From NCBI GenBank assembly GCA_963804005.1, contig CAWDOP010000014.1, positions 1 to 64,000 on the forward strand: 64,000 bases of DNA, read 5' to 3'. The DNA comes from JAGXRK01 sp963804005 (GTDB lineage: Bacteria; Bacteroidota; Ignavibacteria; Ignavibacteriales; Ignavibacteriaceae). The notes under the pieces are model-generated. The model had not been told where the DNA came from, ran no database searches, and saw only the letters and a list, made by a program, of their open reading frames with translations. Shown here in pieces: positions 36,350-44,590 of this stretch (positions are counted from its first letter, which is position 1; each line of letters begins with the position of its first letter). Both the position numbers and the translations under genes were made by a program.

Positions 36350-37375
36350 ATGAATCCTATAAACTTAAAAGAAGCTAAGTGGTGGAAGCATACTGCTAAC
36401 GGAAAGATTCTATGCACTTTGTGTCCCCGTTATTGTGAAATTGGTGAGGGACAAATCGGATTTTGTTTTATCAGGCAAAACATAAATGGGAAATTGTACA
36501 CTAACGGTTACGGAAGACCAACTGGTTTTGCAATTGATCCAATTGAAAAAAAACCTTTAAATCATTTTCTTCCTGGTTCAGATATATTAAGTTTTGGAAC
36601 TGCCGGTTGTAATCTTGGTTGTAAGTTCTGCCAGAACTGGACAACAAGTAAAGCAAAGGTTGATGATTTAAATTCACTTATTGCCTCACCTGAAGATGTA
36701 ATAAATCTCGCAAAAAAAAAATCAACTCCTTCAATAGCATTTACATATAATGATCCGACTATTTTTGGCGAATATGTAATGGATATATCAAAACTTGCAC
36801 GCGAAGAAGGTATAAAATCAGTTATGGTTACAGCTGGATATATTGATAAAGAAGCTCGAAAAGAAGTTTACAAATTTATTGATGCTGCTAATGTCGATTT
36901 AAAATCTTTCACAGAAAGATTTTATTTTAAAAACACTCTTTCACATATTGAGCCTGTTTTAGATACTTTTATCTGGCTTAAAAATGAAACCGATATTTGG
37001 TTTGAGATTACTACTTTACTGATTCCCGGTGAGAATGATTCAGATGAAGAAATAAAACAAGAATGTGATTGGATATTAAAAAATCTTGGCGATACTATTC
37101 CACTTCACTTTACAGCATTTCATCCTGATTTTAGAATGAGAGATATTGAACCTACTCCACCATCAACTTTGAAGAGAGCAAAGAAAATTGCTGATTCAAT
37201 GGGGATAAAATATTCTTATCTTGGGAATATTTATGATCCTGAAAGTCAATCAACATATTGCAAAAACTGTAATGCAATTTTAATCGAGAGAAGCTGGCAT
37301 TCAATAAAAATAAAAAATCTTAGAAACAACAAATGTGCTAAATGCGGAAATTTGCTTGACGGAGTTTTTAATTAG
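36350..37375 (+). CDS. amrS: AmmeMemoRadiSam system radical SAM enzyme
   Basis: A 341-residue radical SAM protein. Residues Cys87, Cys91 and Cys94 (CNLGCKFC) bind the 4Fe-4S cluster. An N-terminal Cys cluster (Cys22, 25, 29, 39) matches the AmrS family, while the C-terminal CKNC/CAKC pairs form a zinc ribbon. AmrS usually occurs with AMMECR1 and Memo proteins in a conserved but functionally undefined set. Neither partner is in this window. It is in a run with pyruvate kinase (9 bp upstream) and an SDR (35 bp downstream). Reaction unknown; tentative family assignment by motif. Confidence 0.88.
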   Translation: MNPINLKEAKWWKHTANGKILCTLCPRYCEIGEGQIGFCFIRQNINGKLYTNGYGRPTGFAIDPIEKKPLNHFLPGSDILSFGTAGCNLGCKFCQNWTTSKAKVDDLNSLIASPEDVINLAKKKSTPSIAFTYNDPTIFGEYVMDISKLAREEGIKSVMVTAGYIDKEARKEVYKFIDAANVDLKSFTERFYFKNTLSHIEPVLDTFIWLKNETDIWFEITTLLIPGENDSDEEIKQECDWILKNLGDTIPLHFTAFHPDFRMRDIEPTPPSTLKRAKKIADSMGIKYSYLGNIYDPESQSTYCKNCNAILIERSWHSIKIKNLRNNKCAKCGNLLDGVFN

Positions 37376-37410
37376 CACTTCAACTTACACTCAAATTATT
37401 CGGAAATATT

Positions 37411-38181
37411 ATGACTGATCTAAAAGGAAAATTAATTTTAATAACCGGAGCTTCATCAGGTATTGGTAAAGCTTGTGCAACTGAATTTGCAAAACTTGGT
37501 GCTAATCTTTTATTAGCCGCAAGAAGACTCGATAGATTGACAAAACTTTCAAAAGAACTTGAAGAAAAATACGAGATAAAAACAAAATGTATTCTGCTCG
37601 ATGTAAGAAAATATGATGAGGTTAAAAACATTTATAATAACCTGAATCAAGAATGGAAAGAAGTTGATATAATCCTTAATAATGCCGGGCTGGCAAGAGG
37701 ATTCAGCAAAGTTTACGATGCAGATAAAAACGACTGGGATGAAATGATTGATACAAATATTAAAGGATTAATCTATGTTACAAGAATATTTCTTCCTCAA
37801 ATGGTTGAAAGAATGGAAGGTCAGGTAATTAATATTGGTTCAACCGCAGGACATGAAGTTTATGCTTACGGAAATATTTACGCCGCTACAAAATTTGCAG
37901 TTAAAGCTATTTCACAAGCGATTAGATTAGATGTTCTTGATAAGGGAATTAAAGTTACAAGTGTTGATCCGGGGATGGTTATTACTGAATTCAGCAAAGT
38001 AAGATTTTCCGGAAATGAACAAAGAGCAAATAAAGTTTACGAAGGCATTGAGCCGCTTACAGCAAAAGATGTTGCAGATGCAGTTATCTTCGCAGCGACA
38101 CGTCCTAAAAATGTAAATATAAATCAGATAATTCTTACTCCATTACAGCAAGCATCATCGACACAGGTTTATAGAAAATAA
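37411..38181 (+). CDS. SDR family NAD(P)-dependent oxidoreductase
   Basis: A 256-residue classical short-chain dehydrogenase. The Rossmann motif TGASSGIG (about 12-19), NNAG (about 90-93) and catalytic Ser (INIGSTAG), Tyr and Lys (YAATK, about 155-159) are all present. The Arg-Arg after the second strand (AARRLDR) suggests NADP(H) preference. Sequence resembles YdfG-type 3-hydroxy acid dehydrogenases (serine/3-hydroxypropionate), but substrate cannot be fixed. GGAAA precedes the ATG. It is the last gene of the plus-strand run and converges on the YciO-like gene with a 13-bp gap. Confidence 0.92.
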   Translation: MTDLKGKLILITGASSGIGKACATEFAKLGANLLLAARRLDRLTKLSKELEEKYEIKTKCILLDVRKYDEVKNIYNNLNQEWKEVDIILNNAGLARGFSKVYDADKNDWDEMIDTNIKGLIYVTRIFLPQMVERMEGQVINIGSTAGHEVYAYGNIYAATKFAVKAISQAIRLDVLDKGIKVTSVDPGMVITEFSKVRFSGNEQRANKVYEGIEPLTAKDVADAVIFAATRPKNVNINQIILTPLQQASSTQVYRK

Positions 38182-38194
38182 AAAGAGAAATTAA

Positions 38195-38806
38195 TCAGGT
38201 AAAAATACTTGTATCACCGGCCCCTTCACGAATAACCCGGGGCTCTTCACCACTCAAGTCAACAACGCTTGATGGTTTATGACTCAATTTACCTGAAGCC
38301 AGCATCAGATCAACCTGAGAATTAAAAATATTTCTGATCTCAAATGGATCAAACAATGCTTCCCCTTTCCTGCTAGAAACACTTGTACTAACTATTGGAT
38401 TACCTAACAGTTCTATTAATTTAAGTGTAATAGGATGATCCGGAACTCTGATCCCCACTGTTTTTCTTTTATCCCATAACTTCTTAGGAACAACCTTAGC
38501 CGCTGGCAGAATGAAAGTATATGGACCGGGAAGTAATTTTTTCATCGATTTATATGCAAAATCGGATACCTTTGCGTAACTGGATATATCCTTTAGATCA
38601 GCACATATAAAACTGAATAACTTTGTATCGCTCTCATGCTTAATTGCAAAAAGCTGTTCAATTCCTTCTTTATTAAATAAATCGCAACCTAAGCCGTAAT
38701 AAGTATCTGTTGGAAAAATTATAACTCCTCCACTTTTAAGCACATCAACTGCTTTGTTAAGATATCTTAGTTGCGGATTTTCAGGATGTAATTCATAAAA
38801 TTCCAT
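38195..38806 (-). CDS. yciO: YciO-like protein of the Sua5/YrdC family
   Basis: A 203-residue cytoplasmic protein. The PTDTYYGLGCD loop and the GIRVPDHPI strand define the Sua5/YrdC/YciO fold. The KRKTVGIRVPDHP context and the STSVSSRKGE region resemble E. coli YciO more than TsaC, whose STSAN and PxRRP motifs are not seen. TsaC makes threonylcarbamoyl-AMP for tRNA t6A37. YciO has a related but weaker or different activity. It may therefore not be the t6A enzyme of this organism. AGGGAA precedes the ATG. Confidence 0.75.
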   Translation of the reverse strand: MEFYELHPENPQLRYLNKAVDVLKSGGVIIFPTDTYYGLGCDLFNKEGIEQLFAIKHESDTKLFSFICADLKDISSYAKVSDFAYKSMKKLLPGPYTFILPAAKVVPKKLWDKRKTVGIRVPDHPITLKLIELLGNPIVSTSVSSRKGEALFDPFEIRNIFNSQVDLMLASGKLSHKPSSVVDLSGEEPRVIREGAGDTSIFT

Positions 38807-38985
38807 TTTTTCCCTTTCGAATAGCTTTTTGAGGAAATTTGACAGGTTTATTGTGAATAATTAAATGTTTTTCAAGCATAAAGATATAAGCTTATTATTG
38901 ATTGTCAATCATATTCGTTATTCCTTGACGAAATTTGCTAAAATATTTTAAGCTAAAAGTCTTTATTTTTATTCGGAATTATAAC

Positions 38986-38993
38986 TATATTTG
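38986..38993 (+). promoter_or_regulatory. Putative -7 element for rpmB
   Basis: TATATTTG matches TAnnTTTG exactly, with TTTA 20 nt upstream (38962-38965). The L28 start codon is 44 nt downstream with AAGGAG in between. This supports the short L28 start. Confidence 0.5.
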
Positions 38994-39036
38994 CAACTCG
39001 TTATTAAAAAGTAAACGATTTTTCAAGGAGAATAAA

Positions 39037-39276
39037 ATGTCAAGAAGATGCCAGGTAACAGGAGTTGGTCCGGTATCGGGTAATAATATCTCGCACGCTC
39101 ATAACAAATCGAAAAGAAGATTTCTACCAAACCTTCAAAAGAAAAGAATCTGGGTTCAAGAACTTAATCGTTTTGTTACAGTGAAGTTGTCCACCAGCGC
39201 GATTAAGACTATCAATAAAAAAGGTACTGCACACATAGCAAAACTTGTTAAAGAGAACAAGATTAAAGTCAGATAA
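39037..39276 (+). CDS. rpmB: Large ribosomal subunit protein bL28
   Basis: A 79-residue ribosomal protein. The ATG at 39037 has AAGGAG at 39025-39030 and gives the expected MSRRCQVTGVGP start; the upstream ATG at 38935 would add 34 foreign residues. The SHAHNKSKRRFLPNL and KLSTSAIKTI elements are typical. In many genomes rpmB pairs with rpmG, but here it is alone on the plus strand and converges on rplI, sharing a terminator. Confidence 0.96.
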   Translation: MSRRCQVTGVGPVSGNNISHAHNKSKRRFLPNLQKKRIWVQELNRFVTVKLSTSAIKTINKKGTAHIAKLVKENKIKVR

Positions 39277-39301
39277 TATTTACCCAGTCGGTTTAAAAAA
39301 C

Positions 39302-39334
39302 AAAAAGGAAAGCTCTTTGGCTTTCCTTTTTTTT
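39302..39334. terminator. Bidirectional terminator between rpmB and rplI
   Basis: A 12-bp stem (39302-39313 with 39320-39331, 6-nt loop) with T8 on the plus strand and a T-rich tract on the minus strand. It serves both convergent ribosomal protein genes. Confidence 0.9.
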
Positions 39335-39351
39335 GATTAAATACAAATCAA

Positions 39352-39795
39352 CTATTCGCGAACCACCCAAACTTTAATTTTCGTACTTACGCTAGGATGA
39401 AGTTTAATATTTACCCCGTAAATACCAAGCGATTTTATCGGCTCGTCGATTTCAATTTTGCGTTTATCAATATCAAATTCTTTCTCTTTGAGTGCATCGG
39501 TAATCATTTGAGTTGTAACAGCTCCGAATATTTTATCTTCTTCGCCTACCTGAACAGGAATAGTAACAGAAATTTTTTCAAGTTCTGATGCAAGAAGTTC
39601 GGCAGTATTTAACTCCTGCTTGTTCCTTTTTTCATCAACTTTCTTCTCCTCTTCTAAAGCTTGAATATTTCCTTTTGAAGCAGCATAAGCAATACCCATG
39701 GGCAGAAGATGATTTCTGGCATATCCGTCTTTTACGTCAACAACATCACCAATCTTACCGAGTGTTTCAAAATTTTGTCTTAATATTACTTTCAT
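39352..39795 (-). CDS. rplI: Large ribosomal subunit protein bL9
   Basis: A 147-residue ribosomal protein with the two bL9 domains joined by a long helix. The N-terminal GDVVDVKDGYARNHLLPMG segment contacts rRNA. The helix (about 42-75) is followed by a C-terminal domain ending IKVWVVRE. GGAGAG precedes the ATG. It is the last gene of the rpsF-ssb-rpsR-rplI unit, a conserved arrangement in bacteria. Confidence 0.97.
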   Translation of the reverse strand: MKVILRQNFETLGKIGDVVDVKDGYARNHLLPMGIAYAASKGNIQALEEEKKVDEKRNKQELNTAELLASELEKISVTIPVQVGEEDKIFGAVTTQMITDALKEKEFDIDKRKIEIDEPIKSLGIYGVNIKLHPSVSTKIKVWVVRE

Positions 39796-39816
39796 TTTCT
39801 CTCCTAAATTAAATCA

Positions 39817-40047
39817 CTATCTAACTGTATCAGAAACATAAGGCAGCAATGCCATATGTCTTGCACGCTTGATAGCGAGGGCTAATTGTCGTTGATATTT
39901 TGAGCAGGTTCCGGTTATTCTTTTCGGGATAATCTTACCTTGCTCAGTTGTAAATTTCTGCAGCAGTTTTACATCCTTATAGTCAATATACTTGATGTTA
40001 TTCTGAGTAAACCTGCATACTTTTTTTGCTCTTACTTCCTTTTTCAT
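39817..40047 (-). CDS. rpsR: Small ribosomal subunit protein bS18
   Basis: A 76-residue ribosomal protein. The CRFTQNNIKYIDYKDV strand, GKIIPKRITGTCSKYQRQLA helix and the ARHMALLPY end are characteristic. It binds S6 in the 30S platform. One Cys at about position 11 is retained, but no full zinc motif exists. It lies 11 bp after ssb in the rpsF operon. Confidence 0.97.
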   Translation of the reverse strand: MKKEVRAKKVCRFTQNNIKYIDYKDVKLLQKFTTEQGKIIPKRITGTCSKYQRQLALAIKRARHMALLPYVSDTVR

Positions 40048-40058
40048 TTAAAACCTTC

Positions 40059-40538
40059 TTACTTAATTAAATCTGATTCTTCATTTGAAAGAAACTTATC
40101 GAATGAATCTTCTGTATAATCAACAGAGTCATCATCAGCAATAACAAGATCTTCTTCCTCAACTACTGGACCGTTGTTATCTGAATTAACTAATCTTTTA
40201 TTGAGAAATTGAATTCTTCTTGCTTTAATCTCAACTATACTGCGACTATGACCATCATCTGATTTCCAGTTTCTGCTCTGTAATTCTCCATCAACTAAAA
40301 CTGCTGAACCTTTTTTGAGTTTGTCTCTGCAGCTTTCAGCTAATTTATTCCAGGCAACAATACCAACGTAACAAACATCCTCCTGCCACTGATTTGTGCT
40401 ATCCTTATATTTTCTATTAGATGCGATAGAGAAATTAACAACAGGTGTTTTATTAGTTGTTTCTCTGAATATCGGATCTTTAGTTAAATTTCCGGCAACA
40501 ATTATGTAATTGATTTCAGGCATTTTCAAATCGGCCAT
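40059..40538 (-). CDS. ssb: Single-stranded DNA-binding protein
   Basis: A 159-residue SSB. The ATG at 40538 is chosen because GGAGG lies 9 bases upstream, giving a MADLKMPEINY start; a TTG five codons further upstream overlaps that site. The OB fold (about 5-110) has NLTKDPIF, NFSIASNRKY and GELQSRNWKSDDG elements, and the tail (about 115-159) is acidic. The usual terminal DDDIPF-like tip is replaced by EESDLIK. It sits between rpsF and rpsR as in many bacteria. Confidence 0.94.
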   Translation of the reverse strand: MADLKMPEINYIIVAGNLTKDPIFRETTNKTPVVNFSIASNRKYKDSTNQWQEDVCYVGIVAWNKLAESCRDKLKKGSAVLVDGELQSRNWKSDDGHSRSIVEIKARRIQFLNKRLVNSDNNGPVVEEEDLVIADDDSVDYTEDSFDKFLSNEESDLIK

Positions 40539-40568
40539 GGTTAGAACCTCCAAACTAAGTCTATAAAA

Positions 40569-40991
40569 TTATTTTTTATCGTTATCTTCTATTTTAGAAC
40601 CAACGTTCTCAGTTGCATTATTATTTCCAACTTGAGTGTTATTCACTTCTTCTATTAAAACAGATTGAGATTTATTCTTCTCAATTTGTTCTAATGCCTC
40701 TTTACCAAGCTTTAATGTGAGAAATCTTAAGATATGCTCATCAAGAGTGTATAATCTATCAAGTTTAGATACAATATTGGATGGGGCTTCAAATCTAAAG
40801 ACTGCGTAATAGCCAATTTTGCTTTTATTAACTGTGTATGCTAGTCTTTTGCGTCCCCAATTCTCAAATTCGCGGATTTCACCTTCGTTGGAAGAGATAA
40901 ATTCTTTAATTCGGGTAATTATAGCTTCGATTTGAGTGTCATCCAGTGCTGCATTTATAAGCACTGTACTATCATAGATGTTATTCTTCAT
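40569..40991 (-). CDS. rpsF: Small ribosomal subunit protein bS6
   Basis: A 140-residue ribosomal protein. The ferredoxin-like S6 fold (about 5-97) shows YDSTVLINAALDD, WGRKRLAYTVNKSKIGYYAVFRFEA and LRFLTLKLG. A Glu/Asn-rich tail (about 98-140) is longer than in E. coli and probably disordered. GGGAGG is placed before the ATG. It is the first gene of the rpsF-ssb-rpsR-rplI unit, with a leader of about 85 nt. Confidence 0.96.
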   Translation of the reverse strand: MKNNIYDSTVLINAALDDTQIEAIITRIKEFISSNEGEIREFENWGRKRLAYTVNKSKIGYYAVFRFEAPSNIVSKLDRLYTLDEHILRFLTLKLGKEALEQIEKNKSQSVLIEEVNNTQVGNNNATENVGSKIEDNDKK

Positions 40992-41117
40992 CCGTAACTT
41001 TCACCTCCCTATGGGCTTTTTATGGCTCCTGACAATAATTATTTCAGAAGCAGGGTTATGAGTATATTTTAATTAAAAATGCCGACAAAATTACTTAATT
41101 AGCGGTGCAATCACAAG
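40992..41117 (-). promoter_or_regulatory. rpsF promoter and possible S6:S18-responsive leader
   Basis: On the minus strand CTTG (41117-41114), 20 nt and TAATTTTG (41093-41086) match the Bacteroidota promoter form; the -7 overlaps the hppA stop codon. The resulting leader contains CCCT blocks that can pair with the AGGGAGG ribosome-binding region. S6:S18 complexes are known to bind their own mRNA leaders in several bacteria. I cannot confirm that structure here. Confidence 0.4.
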
Positions 41118-43295
41118 AGCTATAACCGACATTAATTTAAGTAATATATTCAATGATGGACCGGATGTATCCTTAAATGGGTCTCCAACGGTATCACCAA
41201 CTACTGCGGCTTTATGTGGATCCGAACCTTTCATGTACTTTTGTCCGTTAATTTCTATCCCTACTTCAAACATTTTCTTTGCATTATCCCAGGCACCACC
41301 TGCATTTGCCTGAAAAATAGCCATCAATACTCCTGAAACAGTAACACCGGCAATTAATCCGCCTAACATCTCTTTACCTCCTGTAAATCCGGCTAATATT
41401 GGAATAATGACTGCTAGCAAGCCGGGAATAACCATTTGTCTAATGGCAGACTTAGTAGAGATTTCAACACATTTTCCGTATTCAGGTTTTCCATCGGCTT
41501 GTTCAAAAACATCCAAATCTTCTTTAGACCACTCATCCTTATCCTTGTCTTGGTTTCTCTTCATAACCTCAAGAGCAGCTTTAAGTTGAGGAATAGATGA
41601 GAATTGCCTTCTAACTTCTTCTATCATTGCCATAGCTGCACGACCAACCGCCCGCATAGCTAATGCAGAGAAAAGAAAAGGAATCATTGCCCCAATAAAT
41701 AATCCGCCCATAACTTCTGCTTTGGAAATATCTATTGATTTAATTTCTGCGGAAGTCATATAAGCACCGAAAAGTGCGAGAGCTGTTAATGCTGCAGAAC
41801 CAATCGCAAAACCTTTACCGATAGCTGCTGTTGTATTGCCAACTGCATCAAGCTTATCGGTTCTTTGTCTTACTTCTTTAGGAAGTTCAGACATTTCAGC
41901 AATACCTCCGGCATTATCAGAAATTGGTCCGTATGCATCAACTGCCAATTGAATTCCAAGAATAGAAAGCATACCAACTGCAGCAATAGCAATTCCATAA
42001 AGACCGCCAAAATAAAAAGCAGAAATAATGGCAAAAGCTATCACAATTATTGGAAGTGCTGTTGACATCATTCCAACGCTTAATCCGGCAATTATATTTG
42101 TTGCAGCACCGGTTAACGATTGCCTTACAATACTCAGAACAGGTCCTTTTCCACTGCCGGTATAATATTCTGTAATCATCCCGATCATAGAGCCGGATAA
42201 AATTCCAACCACAGTAGCAATAAATATTCCTGTTGAAGTATAAAGATTTCCTTTTACGGGATCTGCCCACTGATATAAAGGATCCTGATAATACCATTCC
42301 CCAGGTAACAACCATTTAATAAGGAACCAGGAAGCTATTATCATCAATACTCCGGCAACCATGTTACCTCTGTTCAAGGCTTTTTGCGGATCGCCACCTT
42401 CTTTTACTTTAACGAAGAATGTACCGATAATTGACATCACAATTCCAACACCAGCAATGACAAGCGGAAGTAGAACTGCACCTAGCCCATTAAACGTACT
42501 ACCAAATTCCGGTATTATAAAAAAAGCAGAACCAAGTACCATTGTCGCGATAATAGAACCGACATAAGATTCAAATAAGTCCGCACCCATACCAGCAACA
42601 TCGCCAACATTATCACCAACGTTATCAGCTATTGTGGCAGGATTTAATGGATGATCTTCGGGAATTCCGGCTTCAACTTTTCCAACTAAATCGGCTCCGA
42701 CATCTGCAGCTTTTGTATAGATACCACCCCCAACCCTTGCAAACAAAGCAATTGATGAAGCACCAAAAGAAAATCCAGTAATAATAGTTATAACTCTTTT
42801 AAGGTCTTCAAATTTATCCATTCCAAAAAGATCACCATAGAGAATGAATAAACCACTAAGTCCTAAAACACCTAATCCAACTACTCCTAAACCCATTACT
42901 GAGCCACCGGCAAAAGCAATTTCCAAGGCTTTACCAAGCCCTGTTCTGGCTGCATTTGTAGTTCTGACATTTGCTCTGGTTGCTACTCGCATTCCAATGA
43001 AACCAGCTAAAGCCGAACAAAAGGCTCCAACAACAAATGAAACACCTACAAGTGGTGAAGAGTCCACTGAGTTAGCACCACTTATAGCAAGGAGAATTGC
43101 AACAATAAGAACAAATACCGCAAGAACTTTATATTCGGCTTTAAGGAAAGCCATTGCTCCTTCAGATATATGCCCGGCTATTTTTATCATTTTTTCATTG
43201 CCGGGATCCTGCTTAGTTATCCAAGAAGATTTCCAAACTGTATAAAGTAAGGCTAAAACTCCGAAGAGTGGAATAATGTGAATTAATGAATCCAT
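41091..43295 (-). CDS. hppA: Membrane-bound ion-translocating pyrophosphatase
   Basis: A 734-residue inner-membrane protein with about 16 helices that couples PPi hydrolysis to H+ or Na+ export. Catalytic acidic clusters are present: GGIYTKAADVGADLVGKVE, the DNVGDNVGDVAGMGADLFE loop and the C-terminal GDTVGDPFKDTSGP. In the helix containing GNTTAAIGKG the diagnostic positions are Ala and Gly, the state of K+-dependent enzymes (Lys and Thr in K+-independent ones). H+ versus Na+ specificity is not decided. AGGAGT precedes the ATG and the gene starts 3 bp after pth, in the prs-rplY-pth-hppA run. Confidence 0.95.
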   Translation of the reverse strand: MDSLIHIIPLFGVLALLYTVWKSSWITKQDPGNEKMIKIAGHISEGAMAFLKAEYKVLAVFVLIVAILLAISGANSVDSSPLVGVSFVVGAFCSALAGFIGMRVATRANVRTTNAARTGLGKALEIAFAGGSVMGLGVVGLGVLGLSGLFILYGDLFGMDKFEDLKRVITIITGFSFGASSIALFARVGGGIYTKAADVGADLVGKVEAGIPEDHPLNPATIADNVGDNVGDVAGMGADLFESYVGSIIATMVLGSAFFIIPEFGSTFNGLGAVLLPLVIAGVGIVMSIIGTFFVKVKEGGDPQKALNRGNMVAGVLMIIASWFLIKWLLPGEWYYQDPLYQWADPVKGNLYTSTGIFIATVVGILSGSMIGMITEYYTGSGKGPVLSIVRQSLTGAATNIIAGLSVGMMSTALPIIVIAFAIISAFYFGGLYGIAIAAVGMLSILGIQLAVDAYGPISDNAGGIAEMSELPKEVRQRTDKLDAVGNTTAAIGKGFAIGSAALTALALFGAYMTSAEIKSIDISKAEVMGGLFIGAMIPFLFSALAMRAVGRAAMAMIEEVRRQFSSIPQLKAALEVMKRNQDKDKDEWSKEDLDVFEQADGKPEYGKCVEISTKSAIRQMVIPGLLAVIIPILAGFTGGKEMLGGLIAGVTVSGVLMAIFQANAGGAWDNAKKMFEVGIEINGQKYMKGSDPHKAAVVGDTVGDPFKDTSGPSLNILLKLMSVIALVIAPLIK

Positions 43296-43298
43296 TAC

Positions 43299-43916
43299 TT
43301 ACTCCTGATTTTCATTTGTGTTGTTTGTTCTGTTTTCTTTTAATTCAATATTTTTTAATCGAGAATACTCAGCAAGCATAAAATCATAACCATCTAAAAT
43401 GAAAGATGATATTAGTATAGATGATAATTCTGATATTTTATTCATCTTACTAAATTCTTCATCATTGAATTGTGATAAGACATAATCGGAGAGAGCACCC
43501 TTTTCAAAATCATTGTCAATACCGAACCGCAATCTTGGGAAGTCTTCAGTATTCAAATGATAAATGATAGAAGTTAACCCGTTATGTCCTCCATCTCCGC
43601 CTGATTTTCTAAGTCTTATTTCTCCAAAGCTGAGATTAATATCATCTACCAGTACTAATAAATCCTGCGCAATTATACCATAAAAACTTAAACATTGATG
43701 TATAGCGACACCAGTGTTGTTTACATAAGTAGTTGGTTTAACTATTACGAAGGGCTTATTATCAATTTCCCCCTCCGTAAAATAGTAATCAAATTTTGAA
43801 GTTTTAAATTTTAATTTTTGAACAGAAACAAAATAATCCAAAAGTTGAAACCCGACATTATGCCTTGTGTTTCGGTATCGTTCGCCTGGGTTACCAATTC
43901 CCAGAATACATTTCAC
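43299..43916 (-). CDS. pth: Peptidyl-tRNA hydrolase
   Basis: A 205-residue cytoplasmic enzyme that releases tRNA from stalled peptidyl-tRNA. The N-terminal GIGNPGERYRNTRHNVGF contains the catalytic His near residue 20. The KPTTYVNNTG and DDINLSFGEIRLRKSGGDGGHNGL blocks are intact. The C-terminal extension is slightly longer and acidic. It starts 5 bp after rplY, the usual pairing in bacteria. Confidence 0.96.
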   Translation of the reverse strand: MKCILGIGNPGERYRNTRHNVGFQLLDYFVSVQKLKFKTSKFDYYFTEGEIDNKPFVIVKPTTYVNNTGVAIHQCLSFYGIIAQDLLVLVDDINLSFGEIRLRKSGGDGGHNGLTSIIYHLNTEDFPRLRFGIDNDFEKGALSDYVLSQFNDEEFSKMNKISELSSILISSFILDGYDFMLAEYSRLKNIELKENRTNNTNENQE

Positions 43917-43921
43917 AGGAA

Positions 43922-44572
43922 TTATTCTTCTTTATCTTCTTTATCTTCTGTCTTTCCTTTACCAATAACTTCCGGTTCAGCAGATTCTTCTTCAGGAACT
44001 TCCTCTGGTTCAGGTTCTTTTTCAACCTTTGGATGAGTTACTGAAACGATAATCGCTTCTTCAGGATTTAATATTTCAACACCAGGAATTTTAAGATCTC
44101 TAACATGAATGGAATCTCCGAGCTTAAGAGCGGAAACATCAATAGTTATAGATTCAGAGATATCAGAAGGAAGACATTCGATATCAAGTTTATGAAGGTT
44201 ATGTTGTACAATACCTCCTTCTTTTATACCAATTGCACTGCCTATTAACTGTACAGGCATTTCAATTTGAATTTTTTCTTTTGCATCAAACCCTTGTAAA
44301 TCAAAATGTACAATTTTATCTGTAACAGGATCAAACTGAACATCCTTTATAATACAATCTAATTTATCTTGTCCTTCGATATTCAAAGAAATTAAATTTG
44401 TCTTAGATGTAAAGACTAATGGTTTTATTGCTCCCTCAGCAACTTCTATAGATATCGGTTCAATATGTTTAGAATAAATTATACCGGGAACTCTTCCTTT
44501 TAGTCTTAAAGACTTTGTTGAAGACTTGCATAAATTTGTTCTTTTTTTCGCTTCTACTAATACTTTTTCCAT
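43922..44572 (-). CDS. rplY: Large ribosomal subunit protein bL25 (CTC/TL5 type)
   Basis: A 216-residue L25 of the long CTC form. The N-terminal 5S rRNA-binding domain (about 1-95; CKSSTKSLRLKGRVPGIIYS) is followed by the TL5 C-terminal domain (about 96-185). The last about 30 residues are rich in Glu/Pro (EPEEVPEEESAEPE) and probably disordered. GGAGAAA precedes the ATG. It lies 18 bp after prs. Confidence 0.95.
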   Translation of the reverse strand: MEKVLVEAKKRTNLCKSSTKSLRLKGRVPGIIYSKHIEPISIEVAEGAIKPLVFTSKTNLISLNIEGQDKLDCIIKDVQFDPVTDKIVHFDLQGFDAKEKIQIEMPVQLIGSAIGIKEGGIVQHNLHKLDIECLPSDISESITIDVSALKLGDSIHVRDLKIPGVEILNPEEAIIVSVTHPKVEKEPEPEEVPEEESAEPEVIGKGKTEDKEDKEE

Positions 44573-44590
44573 ATTTTCTCCAGAAACTGA

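Noticed and set aside
38925..38949. TTGACG...TATTTT as a sigma70-type promoter of rpmB
   Set aside because: The spacer is only 13-14 nt, and a better Bacteroidota-type element lies nearer the gene.
42844..43245. 133-codon plus-strand frame inside hppA
   Set aside because: It is antisense to transmembrane helices of the pyrophosphatase; the Pro/Thr/Ala-rich translation is a by-product of the hppA codons.
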